A stretch of DNA of 64,000 nucleotides from Bryobacterales bacterium F-183 (GCA_016865505.2 AP025252.1:5478137-5542136); one strand, 5' to 3'. Numbered from the stretch's first letter, positions 1 to 8,075 are shown. The notes: generated from the sequence alone by a model not told the origin. Numbers and translations are program-made.

Positions 1-402
1 CGTGAGACGGTCGAAGTCTGACACTCGCGTGATCGGGTCCAACACCTCAGACGAGACCTCGGTCAACAAACGGCACCGGCAACGCTGCCCGCGCACGAGG
101 TCATAAACAGCAGTACTCGCGAGGGCCGCCCCAACAACGCCAAAGAAGATGCGCGCGGCAATGGCCTCCACCTCGAGCATCATGAGGAAAGCAAGGGCCG
201 ATATCGCAAACAGTGCGACCTCCATCCAGATCAACTGAGGCTGCTCAGTAGCGGTGATTGCCTGAATGTCGCGCAGATGAAAGCGGCGGTACTCCTCGGT
301 GAAGCGCATCGACCGGACCACGAGCAGATGGTCGTCTCCGAGCCAAAGCTGAACCGACCCAAAGATCGAGCGTTTCTTGCGGCTGAGCCGGGTGTACCTC
401 AT
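1..402 (-). CDS. Membrane protein of unknown function, 3' end cut by window edge
   Basis: An open frame of 134 codons runs off the left edge, so the C-terminus is missing. The ATG at 402 overlaps the TGA of the upstream gene in an ATGA arrangement, which decides the start and implies translational coupling. The first 50 or so residues are polar and begin MRYTRLSRKKRS. Two hydrophobic stretches follow at about residues 58-72 and 80-95, likely a membrane hairpin, and then a cysteine pair in a basic stretch (RGQRCRCR). I recognise no family. It is the last visible gene of the minus-strand run that begins at 7161, so its role is probably linked to the neighbouring RDD and zinc-finger membrane proteins. 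That link is inference from context only. Confidence 0.7.
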   Translation of the reverse strand, partial: MRYTRLSRKKRSIFGSVQLWLGDDHLLVVRSMRFTEEYRRFHLRDIQAITATEQPQLIWMEVALFAISALAFLMMLEVEAIAARIFFGVVGAALASTAVYDLVRGQRCRCRLLTEVSSEVLDPITRVSDFDRLT

Positions 403-1010
403 AGCGCCGGACCTCTACTTCCACGGCCCGGGCTGTTGGCCACAGACCAGAAGAGCGCGATCCAAATGGCCGTTTGCAGAAGTCCCAGCACAATCACCAG
501 GACGAAGCGAAAGGTGGTGTAGCGTGGAACGATGCTGCGTGGCTTGCGCCAGTACCAGATGGCGAGGACAATCGACAGCGGCGCGGTGATTAACGAAGGC
601 CAGAAGAAGAAGAAAAATCCCCCCAGGTTCAGCCCCAGGAGGATCGAGTCATAAAGGACACGGCGTTTGTCGAGCAGAGTGCCGGAGCCCGGTGCTTTGG
701 GGCTCGTAAAGCAGGTTGGACAAATGTGCCCGCCAGTCGATCCTGTATCCAAATCACACAGGCCACAGATAAACCGGCCGCAGGAATCGCAGGCGACAAT
801 GGCGCGGCTGCGAGGGTGAAAGAAGCAGCTTGATTCGCTTTCGGACCCGATCGCTTCCGGAGACTGGCCAGCGACTGTGTGTTGAATCGCCGGAAAGACG
901 CGCGTCCAGGACCTCTTGCCGCAATATGGACATAAGGCGCCCTGCTGTTGGTTCCACAGCTCAGGCGGGATGCCGCCCTGGCAAGAATCACACCGCAGGT
1001 CGCCTGTCAC
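399..1010 (-). CDS. Zinc-finger membrane protein (B-box-like)
   Basis: A 203-residue protein with an N-terminal CxxC...CxxC zinc ribbon (CDSC and CPYCGKRSW, residues about 7-35). A second cysteine/histidine cluster resembling a B-box finger follows (CFFHP, CDSC, CGLCD, CPTC, residues about 62-100). The C-terminal third carries two strongly hydrophobic segments, one containing a run of five phenylalanines, so the zinc domains probably face the cytoplasm from a membrane anchor. It starts 9 bases after the stop of the GYF/RDD gene and overlaps the next gene by 4 bases, so it belongs to the same transcript. The function is unknown. The combination of tandem zinc modules and a membrane hairpin suggests a scaffold or adaptor rather than an enzyme, which is inference. 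Confidence 0.75.
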   Translation of the reverse strand: MTGDLRCDSCQGGIPPELWNQQQGALCPYCGKRSWTRVFPAIQHTVAGQSPEAIGSESESSCFFHPRSRAIVACDSCGRFICGLCDLDTGSTGGHICPTCFTSPKAPGSGTLLDKRRVLYDSILLGLNLGGFFFFFWPSLITAPLSIVLAIWYWRKPRSIVPRYTTFRFVLVIVLGLLQTAIWIALFWSVANSPGRGSRGPAL

Positions 1011-1019
1011 AGAGGCCGT

Positions 1020-1928
1020 TTACTTGGTGGAGATCACCCGTGTGTCGCAGATGTAATCGTGCAGCGTGCGCTTTTCCGCATCGAATGCAGCGATGATGTA
1101 TCCCAGGCCAAGAATGATGCCACTAACAACAGCGGCGAAGTAGCGCCCGATGCCGCGCTGGAACGAGATCGGAGAGCCATCGGAACGGGTCACCTTCAAC
1201 CCCATCACTTGCTTTCCAATGGTCGCGCCCTTGGTGGACAGGAAATAGCCCACGTAGGCGGCAGCGCCTGCAATCTGCACCAACTGCAGCAAGCCTGAGA
1301 TGGCGATGATGCTGAATGGATTGTCCGAAATCATGCCAACCGCCAACTGGATGGGGAAGGCGATGATAAAGCCCGCAAAGCCGATGATGATGCCGTCAAT
1401 CAATAGCGCGACAAACCGGATCCAAAAGCCGCCGAACTGACGCGGACCTACGGCACTGGCGCCACCTTCGCGCATGCGCTGCATGTACGCCGGCTTGCAG
1501 TTGGCGCAAACGTACCCGTTGCCAAGGTACACGACATCATTCATCGAAAACTGCTGGCCGCAGTTGGCGCAAGTTACGCCCTGCTGTTGTTGCTGCTGCC
1601 CAAACGTCTGCTGTATGCCTTGCTGAAAAGACTGTGCCGCTTGCTGGAACCCGGCGCCGATCTGCGCGAACGGATCCTGCTGCGGCGGCGCGGGCGTGTA
1701 CGGCTGTTGCTGTGGCGCGGCGGCAGGCGGTGGCGTGTATGGGGCGGCAGGAGGAGGAGGCGCTGGTGCTGCAGCCGGGCGAACCGTGCTCAGCGGCTGC
1801 CAGTTTGCCATTCCTTCCTTCCATACCAACGTGTCCTGCTTGATACTGCCAAGACGGATCATGTTGTCCAGAGTGGCGTCGTCAATGGGGCCCGCCTGAC
1901 GGCCGTTGTCCGCGTAGTACCAGCTCAT
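1020..1928 (-). CDS. GYF-domain / RDD-family membrane protein
   Basis: A 302-residue modular protein. Residues 1-52 form a GYF_2-type domain (starts MSWYYADNGRQAGP, later LVWKEGMANWQPL), a module known for binding proline-rich peptides. Residues about 55-115 are a proline-, alanine- and glutamine-rich linker ending in a Gln tract. Residues about 119-145 hold a CxxC...CxxC zinc ribbon (CANCGQQF, CANCKP). The C-terminal 135 residues are an RDD domain with three to four membrane segments (RFVALLIDGIIIGFAGF, GKQVMGLKVTRSDG). RDD proteins are integral membrane proteins of mostly unknown, possibly transport-related, function. It lies 11 bases downstream of the histidine kinase gene and 9 upstream of the zinc-finger protein, within one operon-like run. 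Confidence 0.85.
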   Translation of the reverse strand: MSWYYADNGRQAGPIDDATLDNMIRLGSIKQDTLVWKEGMANWQPLSTVRPAAAPAPPPPAAPYTPPPAAAPQQQPYTPAPPQQDPFAQIGAGFQQAAQSFQQGIQQTFGQQQQQQGVTCANCGQQFSMNDVVYLGNGYVCANCKPAYMQRMREGGASAVGPRQFGGFWIRFVALLIDGIIIGFAGFIIAFPIQLAVGMISDNPFSIIAISGLLQLVQIAGAAAYVGYFLSTKGATIGKQVMGLKVTRSDGSPISFQRGIGRYFAAVVSGIILGLGYIIAAFDAEKRTLHDYICDTRVISTK

Positions 1929-1939
1929 AGCTTCAGACT

Positions 1940-3145
1940 TCAGAGTGTATCATTTATGCCCGGCTCCGGTATTCCTGGCTCTGGCTCCGGCGGTTGCGGG
2001 ATCGTCACCGTAAAGACGCTGCCTTTGCCCGTTTGGCTGGTAACAGCGATGTTGCCGCCATGCAGGTCCACCAGGCCCTTGGCAATAGCGAGCCCCAGAC
2101 CCGCTCCGCGTGGCGCTGCCGCAGCATCACCGCGAGGAAACTGCTGGAATCGGTCAAAAATGTACGGCATCTCGGATTCCGGGATGCCTTCGCCCGTATC
2201 CTCCACGGTACAGCGCAACAACTGCGGCGCGCGATCGATCCGCAGTTTCACGCTTCCTCCGCGCCCCGTAAATTTGATGGCATTGCTGAGCAGGTTGCCC
2301 AGGACCTGGGTCAGCCGCAGGCGATCCACAAAGGCTTGACGGGGCTGACCATCGAGCTCGATCCCCAAAGCCACTTCGCGTGAAACCGCCTTCGATTCCA
2401 TCAACACCTGCAGATCGTTGGCAATCGCCTCCAGATCGCACTGCTCCCGCTGCAGCGGGAAATGTCCCGCTTCAATCCGCGAAATATCCATCACCTCTGC
2501 AATCAGGTTGCTCAAATGCGTTGCCGCGGTGAGAACATTGGCGACATACGCCGTCTGGCGGGCATTGAGTTCGCCGGCCTTACCTTGCTTCAAAAGTGTC
2601 GAGAAGCCGGTGATGGCATGTAACGGCGTCAGCAGTTCGTGACTCATCTGCGCCAGGAAGTCTCGCTTGAGGTCGTTGAGGCGCTCCGTTTCCTGATTCC
2701 TCGCGGCCAGGACCGCTGCTTTCGATTGCAAACGGAAATTCGCGATGCCGTGCTCGTGAGCGCTCTGCAGTGCCTTCTGCGTGAAGTCGAATGACGAGCT
2801 CAGCACCTCCACGCCGATGATCCGATGCTCCGGTGTGCGCAACGCGATGGCCTTCAACCCAATCTCGACGCCGTCATGAGTGGTTTCCGACCAGGGTTCT
2901 GAGATAACGCACCGTTGTGCCGGCTGCGGGTTGTTCCAGAACTCCACCGCCTCTTCCAGGAAGTGATCAAAAAAAGAGAACGGTCCGCCAAAGTTCCAGG
3001 TGCCGTCCGGATTCTCGATCCAGACGCTCTGAACCCAACCCGGGAGTTCCTCGACCACACGAAGTAGGCCGTCCTGGTACTCAAACAACACGATGTCGAG
3101 GCAGCTCAACAACTCGGCTGCCATGTACGGACGCAGGCTACTCAC
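1940..3145 (-). CDS. Soluble sensor histidine kinase (PAS-like, HisKA, HATPase_c)
   Basis: A 401-residue kinase without membrane segments. Residues 1-118 look like a PAS-type sensory domain. HisKA follows with the phospho-acceptor His169 in QMSHELLTPLHAITG. The ATPase domain has an N box at NLLSNAIKF (284-292), a G1 box DTGEG (316-320) and a G2 box GAGLGLAI (348-355). The ATG overlaps the stop of the GTPase gene as ATGA, so the two are translationally coupled. The likely phospho-partner is the NtrC-type regulator five genes upstream in the same run (7161-5758), but no receiver is fused here. Being cytosolic, it may sense an internal ligand or the state of the GTPase module. The kinase call is secure and the partner is inferred. 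Confidence 0.92.
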   Translation of the reverse strand: MSSLRPYMAAELLSCLDIVLFEYQDGLLRVVEELPGWVQSVWIENPDGTWNFGGPFSFFDHFLEEAVEFWNNPQPAQRCVISEPWSETTHDGVEIGLKAIALRTPEHRIIGVEVLSSSFDFTQKALQSAHEHGIANFRLQSKAAVLAARNQETERLNDLKRDFLAQMSHELLTPLHAITGFSTLLKQGKAGELNARQTAYVANVLTAATHLSNLIAEVMDISRIEAGHFPLQREQCDLEAIANDLQVLMESKAVSREVALGIELDGQPRQAFVDRLRLTQVLGNLLSNAIKFTGRGGSVKLRIDRAPQLLRCTVEDTGEGIPESEMPYIFDRFQQFPRGDAAAAPRGAGLGLAIAKGLVDLHGGNIAVTSQTGKGSVFTVTIPQPPEPEPGIPEPGINDTL

Positions 3146-3663
3146 GCAGTTTGGACAGCCGATGCGGCCGCTTCGACGAGGTTGTCGGCAAGATGCTGAA
3201 AGGCGGCCTCTACTCCGTCGCCTGTTTTGGCTGACGTCGCATGTGCGCTCCAGCCTTGTTTTTCCAGCCGGTCCAGATCCTCCGGCGAAATCTCCCAGTC
3301 CTCTCGCAAGTCGCTTTTGTTGGCGAGCAGAACAAAGCGCGCATCCGGATGCGCGGCGGCCACCTCGCCCTGCAGTCGCAACGCGGTCAGGAAGCTGTCC
3401 TGCCGCGTACCATCCACCACCAGCATGTAGCCCGACATGCCACGCAAATGTTTCATCGACAGGCTGGTGAAGTTATCCTCACCCGCGAGGTCCCACAGCA
3501 CGAGCGTCACCTCGTGACCACGAGCGTGAAGTTCGCGCCGGTCCACTCGCACACCAACGGTAGTGAGATACCGATCGTCGTAAATGGACGACACAAACCG
3601 TTTGACGAGACTGGTTTTGCCTACGCCAAACGACCCAATCAGGCAGACCTTAAAGTGCAGCAT
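3142..3663 (-). CDS. Ras-like small GTPase (bacterial Rup/MglA-type)
   Basis: A compact 173-residue G domain. Visible motifs are the P-loop GSFGVGKT (10-17), threonines in the switch I region near residue 35, G3 as DLAGE (58-62), G4 NKSD (115-118) and G5 TSAK (143-146). I chose the ATG at 3663 because it starts directly at the first beta strand (MLHFKVCLIG) and lies 5 bases past the upstream stop. The position of the catalytic glutamine of eukaryotic Ras (DTAGQ) is Glu62 here, so intrinsic hydrolysis may be low or depend on a partner. The gene lies between a membrane OmpA-domain protein and a histidine kinase. Bacterial Ras-superfamily GTPases such as MglA control polarity, and what this one controls is unknown. 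Confidence 0.93.
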   Translation of the reverse strand: MLHFKVCLIGSFGVGKTSLVKRFVSSIYDDRYLTTVGVRVDRRELHARGHEVTLVLWDLAGEDNFTSLSMKHLRGMSGYMLVVDGTRQDSFLTALRLQGEVAAAHPDARFVLLANKSDLREDWEISPEDLDRLEKQGWSAHATSAKTGDGVEAAFQHLADNLVEAAASAVQTA

Positions 3664-3668
3664 CGGTG

Positions 3669-5192
3669 TTATCTCCCGGCTCGCGGTTCGCTGAACGCGC
3701 GAAAGGTCACACGCCTGCGCAAGGCAGTACGTGAAAGGTCCGCTTCTTCTGTCAACGCCCCCGCAGGGACCTGCATTTGAATCAATCGCTGGCGTACCCA
3801 TTCGGCCCGCCTGCGGCTCAGTTCGCGATTCGCGTCTGTTGGACCCAGCGGATCCGCAGAACCAACTACCGCGATATGGCCAACGCGATTTGTTTTCTCA
3901 GCCAGATCGAGATACCTGCGAATCTCTGCGGCTGCATCCTCGACGTCTTCCTCATTTCCCATGACGTACTTTCCGGTCTCGAATCGTAGCACTGTGCGCG
4001 ACAGATCGCGCTCTAGCTGCTCCAACGCCCGCCGCATCGCAAACGTGGGATCGAGCGACAGGTGCGCGTCCCAGCGTTGCACAATGTTTGCCGGATTCAA
4101 TCCGGTCCCCTCTAACAGAGATGCTGGTTCCAGGGCCAATGGGTCCCTTAAACCGGCCACGCGGTACGTTCCGCCCCAGAATGACCGGCGTGACTCGGTC
4201 ACCGTGATACCAGGTTGCGAGGACAAACGGCTCAGGAAAGTGTTCCAACGCTGCGCATCAAACCAGGACCAATACGCGAATCCTGCGAGCAGCAAGGCCG
4301 CCGTCCACAAAAGCGGCTTCCAAGGCACCTTGCGGCTTCGAACACTATCCGCCGCGCGCCCCAACATGCAGGCGTCCAGGTATTGTCGCGTTTCGCTAAA
4401 GCGCGACACATCTCCGCGGAACTGTTCGAGTGCCTCGTAGTGCGTAAAGTGAATCCGTTCCAGGTTCTCCTGCATGACTTCCCGCAAAGAAGTTGGTGCG
4501 GAACCACGCACGGCGCAAGCCAGCAATGCTCTTGGGCCGCCCTGGATCCAGATGCTCAGTTCGCCGAACTGAACGGTCTCGAGTTCATCGCCACTCGCCA
4601 CCTTAAACGAATCCAGTACGAAATCACGGATCGCCGTCAACATGCTGGACACCAGCCCGGCATCGCGAGCCATGGCTGGGTCGGTGGTTCGATGTTCGAT
4701 GAGGATGCCGGTATCCCGATGAATCAGGAACGCCTGTTCCACTCGAAACAGCGCGCTGCGCAGCAGGACGATCTCGCCATAGCTCTTTCCGGTTCGAATC
4801 GCCTCCAGCCGCCACTGCACGCTCTTGAGGGAAAAACTCTGTTCCAGCGTGCGCGACAGCCCGTCGATGAGCGCCTGCATTGAAGAGGCCACCGCTTTGC
4901 GGACGGCGGGCCCGATCACGGGAAACAGCACGTCCGAGAACCCTTGCGGATCCCGGCGGCCAAAGGTACGAAGCCCCTCTTCAACGACAGGCTGCATCGA
5001 TCGACGCAATTGCGTGGATGAATTGGCGCTGAGGTCAACCGCGCGAGGCAGTATCCGGCTGGTTTCTTCGCTGCGTAGTTCGGGCTCGTCGAGCCTGGCG
5101 CGGAGCATTTCCAGCTCGTCCAGGTCGCGTCCGATCAGAATTCGCCGGAGCCGCTGGTATTCTTCGGCGCTGGACGGCTTGCGGTCCGCCAC
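3669..5192 (-). CDS. Membrane protein with OmpA-like C-terminal domain and roadblock/longin-like N-terminal region
   Basis: A 507-residue protein. Residues 1-285 are predicted cytoplasmic, one membrane segment lies at about 290-310 (PWKPLLWTAALLLAGFAYW), and the C-terminus has an OmpA-type peptidoglycan-binding signature (GSADPLGPTDANRELSRRR, then AEWVRQRL, near residues 445-480). Between about 150 and 265 the predicted order of elements is strand, strand, helix, three strands, helix (AFLIHRDTGILIEH; SSMLTAIRDFVLDSF; VQFGELSIWIQGG; ALLACAVRG). That is how roadblock/longin GTPase-regulator folds are built. The gene directly precedes the small GTPase by 5 bases. The OmpA and transmembrane calls are seen in the sequence. 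The longin/roadblock reading is inference from pattern and context. Confidence 0.88.
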   Translation of the reverse strand: MADRKPSSAEEYQRLRRILIGRDLDELEMLRARLDEPELRSEETSRILPRAVDLSANSSTQLRRSMQPVVEEGLRTFGRRDPQGFSDVLFPVIGPAVRKAVASSMQALIDGLSRTLEQSFSLKSVQWRLEAIRTGKSYGEIVLLRSALFRVEQAFLIHRDTGILIEHRTTDPAMARDAGLVSSMLTAIRDFVLDSFKVASGDELETVQFGELSIWIQGGPRALLACAVRGSAPTSLREVMQENLERIHFTHYEALEQFRGDVSRFSETRQYLDACMLGRAADSVRSRKVPWKPLLWTAALLLAGFAYWSWFDAQRWNTFLSRLSSQPGITVTESRRSFWGGTYRVAGLRDPLALEPASLLEGTGLNPANIVQRWDAHLSLDPTFAMRRALEQLERDLSRTVLRFETGKYVMGNEEDVEDAAAEIRRYLDLAEKTNRVGHIAVVGSADPLGPTDANRELSRRRAEWVRQRLIQMQVPAGALTEEADLSRTALRRRVTFRAFSEPRAGR

Positions 5193-5201
5193 GGCGTCCG
5201 C

Positions 5202-5783
5202 CTAGTGCTCCGGAGGGGTGTCCGGCAGACGGAAGTCGCCCGTGAGCCGCATCGCCATTTCGTTGAGTAACCCGGCAATCGAGGTACGATCGGCTTTGTC
5301 GTTGCGCAGTTGGCTGAAGTGCCGTTCCAGGCTTTCGTTACTTTCGCGATGCCGGGCCTGCATCTCCTGTAGCAAGCTGGTGGAACGCGAAAGGATCTCT
5401 TCTCGAATCGAACGGCTGGTTTCCGACGCCGCGTCGTTCGCCTCGTTCAGCCGCCGCGACAGATTCTCGTGGATCTCGTGCAGCTCTCGCGCAGCCTGCT
5501 GGAATGCGGCATTGCGTTCGTCGCGCTCTGCGCGCAGACGCTGTGCCTGAGCCTCAAACTCACGCTTGACATACGCTTCCAGCGCTTCCAAGCGCTGACG
5601 AGTCATTTCCCGGATTTCGTTAGACTCGCGAAGCAGCGTTTCTTCCAAACGGCGAAAACGCTGGTCGTAATCGCGCATTTGTCCGCCAAACAGAATGTCG
5701 CGGATCTTGTCTACGTTGCCAGTTCCGTCTTCGTTTCCGACCCCAAGGGGATTTCCCTCACCCATTTGCATCGTGTTGTTCAT
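5202..5783 (-). CDS. Coiled-coil protein of a GTPase/OmpA gene cluster
   Basis: A highly charged 193-residue protein with no signal peptide or membrane segment. A short disordered head precedes a conserved-looking block (DKIRDILFGGQMRDYDQRF, residues about 24-42). A long predicted coiled coil follows, rich in Glu, Arg and Gln, to residue about 160, and the tail ends in TPPEH. I chose the ATG at 5783 because a GAGG sequence lies 9 bases upstream. An in-frame GTG at 5789 would leave only 3 bases. It overlaps the end of the response regulator gene by 26 bases and ends 9 bases before the OmpA-domain gene, so coupling is tight. It is probably a structural or scaffolding partner of the GTPase module, which is inference. 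Confidence 0.87.
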   Translation of the reverse strand: MNNTMQMGEGNPLGVGNEDGTGNVDKIRDILFGGQMRDYDQRFRRLEETLLRESNEIREMTRQRLEALEAYVKREFEAQAQRLRAERDERNAAFQQAARELHEIHENLSRRLNEANDAASETSRSIREEILSRSTSLLQEMQARHRESNESLERHFSQLRNDKADRTSIAGLLNEMAMRLTGDFRLPDTPPEH

Positions 5784-7161
5784 GGTCACTGTCCTCGCCA
5801 GGAGCAGCTGCGCCGCTATTGCTTAGTAAACGATAAAGTGTAGCGCGACTTACTCCCAACACCCCTGCAGCTTTTACTTTGTTGCCACCCACGGCTGCCA
5901 GTACCTTCTGTGCGTGCAACCGTTGGATTTCATCCAGTGTGACCAGTAGCGTATCACTTCCGGGAGCCTGAACTTCAGCCGTACGGATTCGGCTGGGCAG
6001 ATCGTTGACGTCCACCCAGGGCGGCTCAGCCATCATACATGCATAGCCGATGGCATTTTCCAGGTCGCGGACGTTGCCGGGCCAGTGGTACCGCACGAGC
6101 AATGCTTCCGCTCGCCGGCGTAGCCCTTCGAACTCTTTGCCGTACCGCGCGGAAAACTGCCGGATGAAATGACGAATCAACAGCGGGATGTCATCCGGAC
6201 GGCTGGCAAGCGGCGGCAGCTTTACCTCAACCATCGAGAGCCGGAAGAACAGATCTTCCCGGAAGGCCTTGCGTTCCACGTCCGCTAGCAAGTCGCGATT
6301 CGTGGCAGCCACGATCCGAACGTTCACCTTGCGTACGTGCGTCGCGCCGATGCGCTGGATCTCCTGCTGTTGGATAGCGCGAAGCAGCTTTGCTTGCGCG
6401 GCTAGTGGCAGTTCCCCCAGCTCATCCAAAAACAGGACCCCGTTGTGGGCTGCCTCGAACAGGCCGGTCTTGTCGTTAATGGCGCCGGTAAATGAACCCT
6501 TGAGGTGGCCGAACAGCTCTGATTCCACCAGATTTTCTGGGATCGCTGCACAGTTGCAGATGACAAATGGCCCCGCCGACACCGGACTGAGCCGATGCAG
6601 TGCCTGCGCGACAAGTTCCTTGCCTGTCCCGGTAGGACCCGTGATCAAAGCAGTTTGAAAGTGAGGACCGATGCGCCGCAGCCTGGCGAAGACCTCCAGC
6701 ATCAAGGCGCTGTGGCCAATGATGCCCTGAAACTGATTGGCCTCTAACGATTCCGCGTCGAGCCGCTGGACTTTGTTGCGGCGGCGCCATTCGGAGATGA
6801 GCCCGCCGACGCGTTCCTGCAACCGCTCCACCTGCAGCGGCTTGTTCAGGTAATCGCAAGCGCCGTACTGAATCGCCTCGACGGCTGCCTCTGTGGAGTA
6901 GTGCGCCGTGAGCAGGATGACGTCCACGGTCGGATCCATCGCCACCAGTTGCTTCAGCAACTCCAGCCCACTCATTCCAGGCATCATCAGATCTAACAGG
7001 ACAATCTGCGGATGCTCGTCACGAGCGATCTCAAGTGCGCGGAGGGGATTGTTACAGGTTAGAATCCGTAACCCAGGCTGCTCTAACGCGTGGGAGATCA
7101 GCTCAAGAGACAGCGGGTCGTCATCTACGCTAAGCAGCGTAACGGGTCTGTGAGATTCCAT
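5758..7161 (-). CDS. NtrC-family sigma54-dependent response regulator
   Basis: A 467-residue three-domain regulator. The receiver spans 1-120 with phospho-acceptor Asp57 in VLLDLMMPGMSG and Lys107 in NKPL. The AAA+ domain has Walker A GPTGTGKE (175-182), the sigma54-contact loop as GSFTGA (222-227, a Ser variant of GAFTGA) and Walker B LFLDE (243-247). A Fis-type helix-turn-helix lies near the C-terminus (KVKAAGVLGVSRATLYRLL). It is expected to activate sigma54 promoters after phosphorylation. It is the first gene of the run and is probably driven by the histidine kinase five genes downstream. An AGAGG lies immediately before the ATG, closer than usual. I could not identify its target promoters in this window. 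Confidence 0.95.
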   Translation of the reverse strand: MESHRPVTLLSVDDDPLSLELISHALEQPGLRILTCNNPLRALEIARDEHPQIVLLDLMMPGMSGLELLKQLVAMDPTVDVILLTAHYSTEAAVEAIQYGACDYLNKPLQVERLQERVGGLISEWRRRNKVQRLDAESLEANQFQGIIGHSALMLEVFARLRRIGPHFQTALITGPTGTGKELVAQALHRLSPVSAGPFVICNCAAIPENLVESELFGHLKGSFTGAINDKTGLFEAAHNGVLFLDELGELPLAAQAKLLRAIQQQEIQRIGATHVRKVNVRIVAATNRDLLADVERKAFREDLFFRLSMVEVKLPPLASRPDDIPLLIRHFIRQFSARYGKEFEGLRRRAEALLVRYHWPGNVRDLENAIGYACMMAEPPWVDVNDLPSRIRTAEVQAPGSDTLLVTLDEIQRLHAQKVLAAVGGNKVKAAGVLGVSRATLYRLLSNSGAAAPGEDSDHEQHDANG

Positions 7162-7241
7162 CCTCTAGGAATCATCATTGCATGACTGAGGGGAGCATTG
7201 CGCTTCGGCTCGCGCGATTTATGTGAAATAACCAACCAATG

Positions 7242-7364
7242 CTAGTACTTCGGAGGCTGTGGTTTTACCGGTACCGCCGACGTCCGAGGCCCAGAGGCAA
7301 GGCCTTCGAGCAACATGGCAAGAAGAAGAAAACCAATTACGAACAAACCAATTGTGCCTGGCAT
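7242..7364 (-). CDS. Candidate 40-residue membrane microprotein
   Basis: In the otherwise empty 263-base gap there is an ATG-to-TAG frame of 40 codons. It begins MPGTIGLFVIGFLLLAMLLE, a single hydrophobic helix, and ends in a short polar, proline-rich tail (PVKPQPPKY). This layout is typical of one-pass small membrane proteins. The upstream ribosome-binding site is weak (GAGC about 8 bases before the ATG). It has the same orientation as both neighbours, lying between an exported protein gene (ends 7425) and the NtrC-type regulator (starts 7161). No family is recognisable at this length. Reality depends on conservation in relatives. Confidence 0.45.
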   Translation of the reverse strand: MPGTIGLFVIGFLLLAMLLEGLASGPRTSAVPVKPQPPKY

Positions 7365-7424
7365 TTTATTTGCTCAATCGCCCCTCTCACACAATAGAGC
7401 GCAGACTGAGGCAAAAGTAGGTCA

Positions 7425-8075
7425 CTACTGGCCCTTCTTTTTTTGCTCCTCGATCTCGCCTTTGCGGCGAAGGGTTGGGGCCTTCTTCTTGGGAGTCTCC
7501 GCGGCCTTTTTCTCCGCTTCCTTCCGAGCCTTCACCTCCTCCACCGACATCATGGACTCACGATCCGCCTTGATCTTCTGTTCGCGCTCGGCGACCTCGC
7601 GGCCGCGTTCCTTGATGTCCTGCTGCGAGAGGTCCAGGCTATCTTGTGTCGTCTCAACCGCCTGCTTCAGCACGAACTCGTACCGCTGAAAGTCCTTTGG
7701 AGGGGCGTTCAGGATCTTTTCGAGGTCGGCCAGCAGTTCCTTTTCAGCCGCAGCTACAGCGGCTAGTCCTAAAGAGATGTCCACCTTGCGCTTCAGTGCG
7801 TCGTCCGCCACCGTATCGATGGCCTCGATGATTTGGGTGAAGTCCTCCAGAGTGTCGTGTACGAAGACCGAACGGCCCGGCTTCTCCCGGGACAGGGTCT
7901 GCTTCAACATATCCACGCGCTGGCGGGCAAAGTAGATATACAGCTTCAACCGCTCGTTTGGTTCCTGGACCTCGCGTACCCGGTCCGCCTCGTCGGGCGT
8001 CAGGAAGTCGCGCTCCTGTGCGATCGACAAGCACGCGGAGCCGAAGGCGAACACCAGTACCAAAAGCAGTTTCAT
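7425..8075 (-). CDS. Exported protein of unknown function, charged C-terminus
   Basis: A 216-residue protein with a signal peptide (MKLLLVLVFAFGSACLSIAQ). The mature part is helical and charged and ends in a lysine/glutamate-rich tail (residues about 165-216). The start is fixed by an ATGA overlap with the upstream gene's stop. Residues about 30-65 (EPNERLKLYIYFARQRVDML) resemble the corresponding stretch of the neighbour at 8072 (NPERRAEYALDHAHNMLDTA). The two are probably distant duplicates of one helical exported family. I recognise no named domain. Co-transcription with the neighbour, and perhaps with the TPR gene and uvrA upstream, is likely from the spacing. Confidence 0.8.
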   Translation of the reverse strand: MKLLLVLVFAFGSACLSIAQERDFLTPDEADRVREVQEPNERLKLYIYFARQRVDMLKQTLSREKPGRSVFVHDTLEDFTQIIEAIDTVADDALKRKVDISLGLAAVAAAEKELLADLEKILNAPPKDFQRYEFVLKQAVETTQDSLDLSQQDIKERGREVAEREQKIKADRESMMSVEEVKARKEAEKKAAETPKKKAPTLRRKGEIEEQKKKGQ

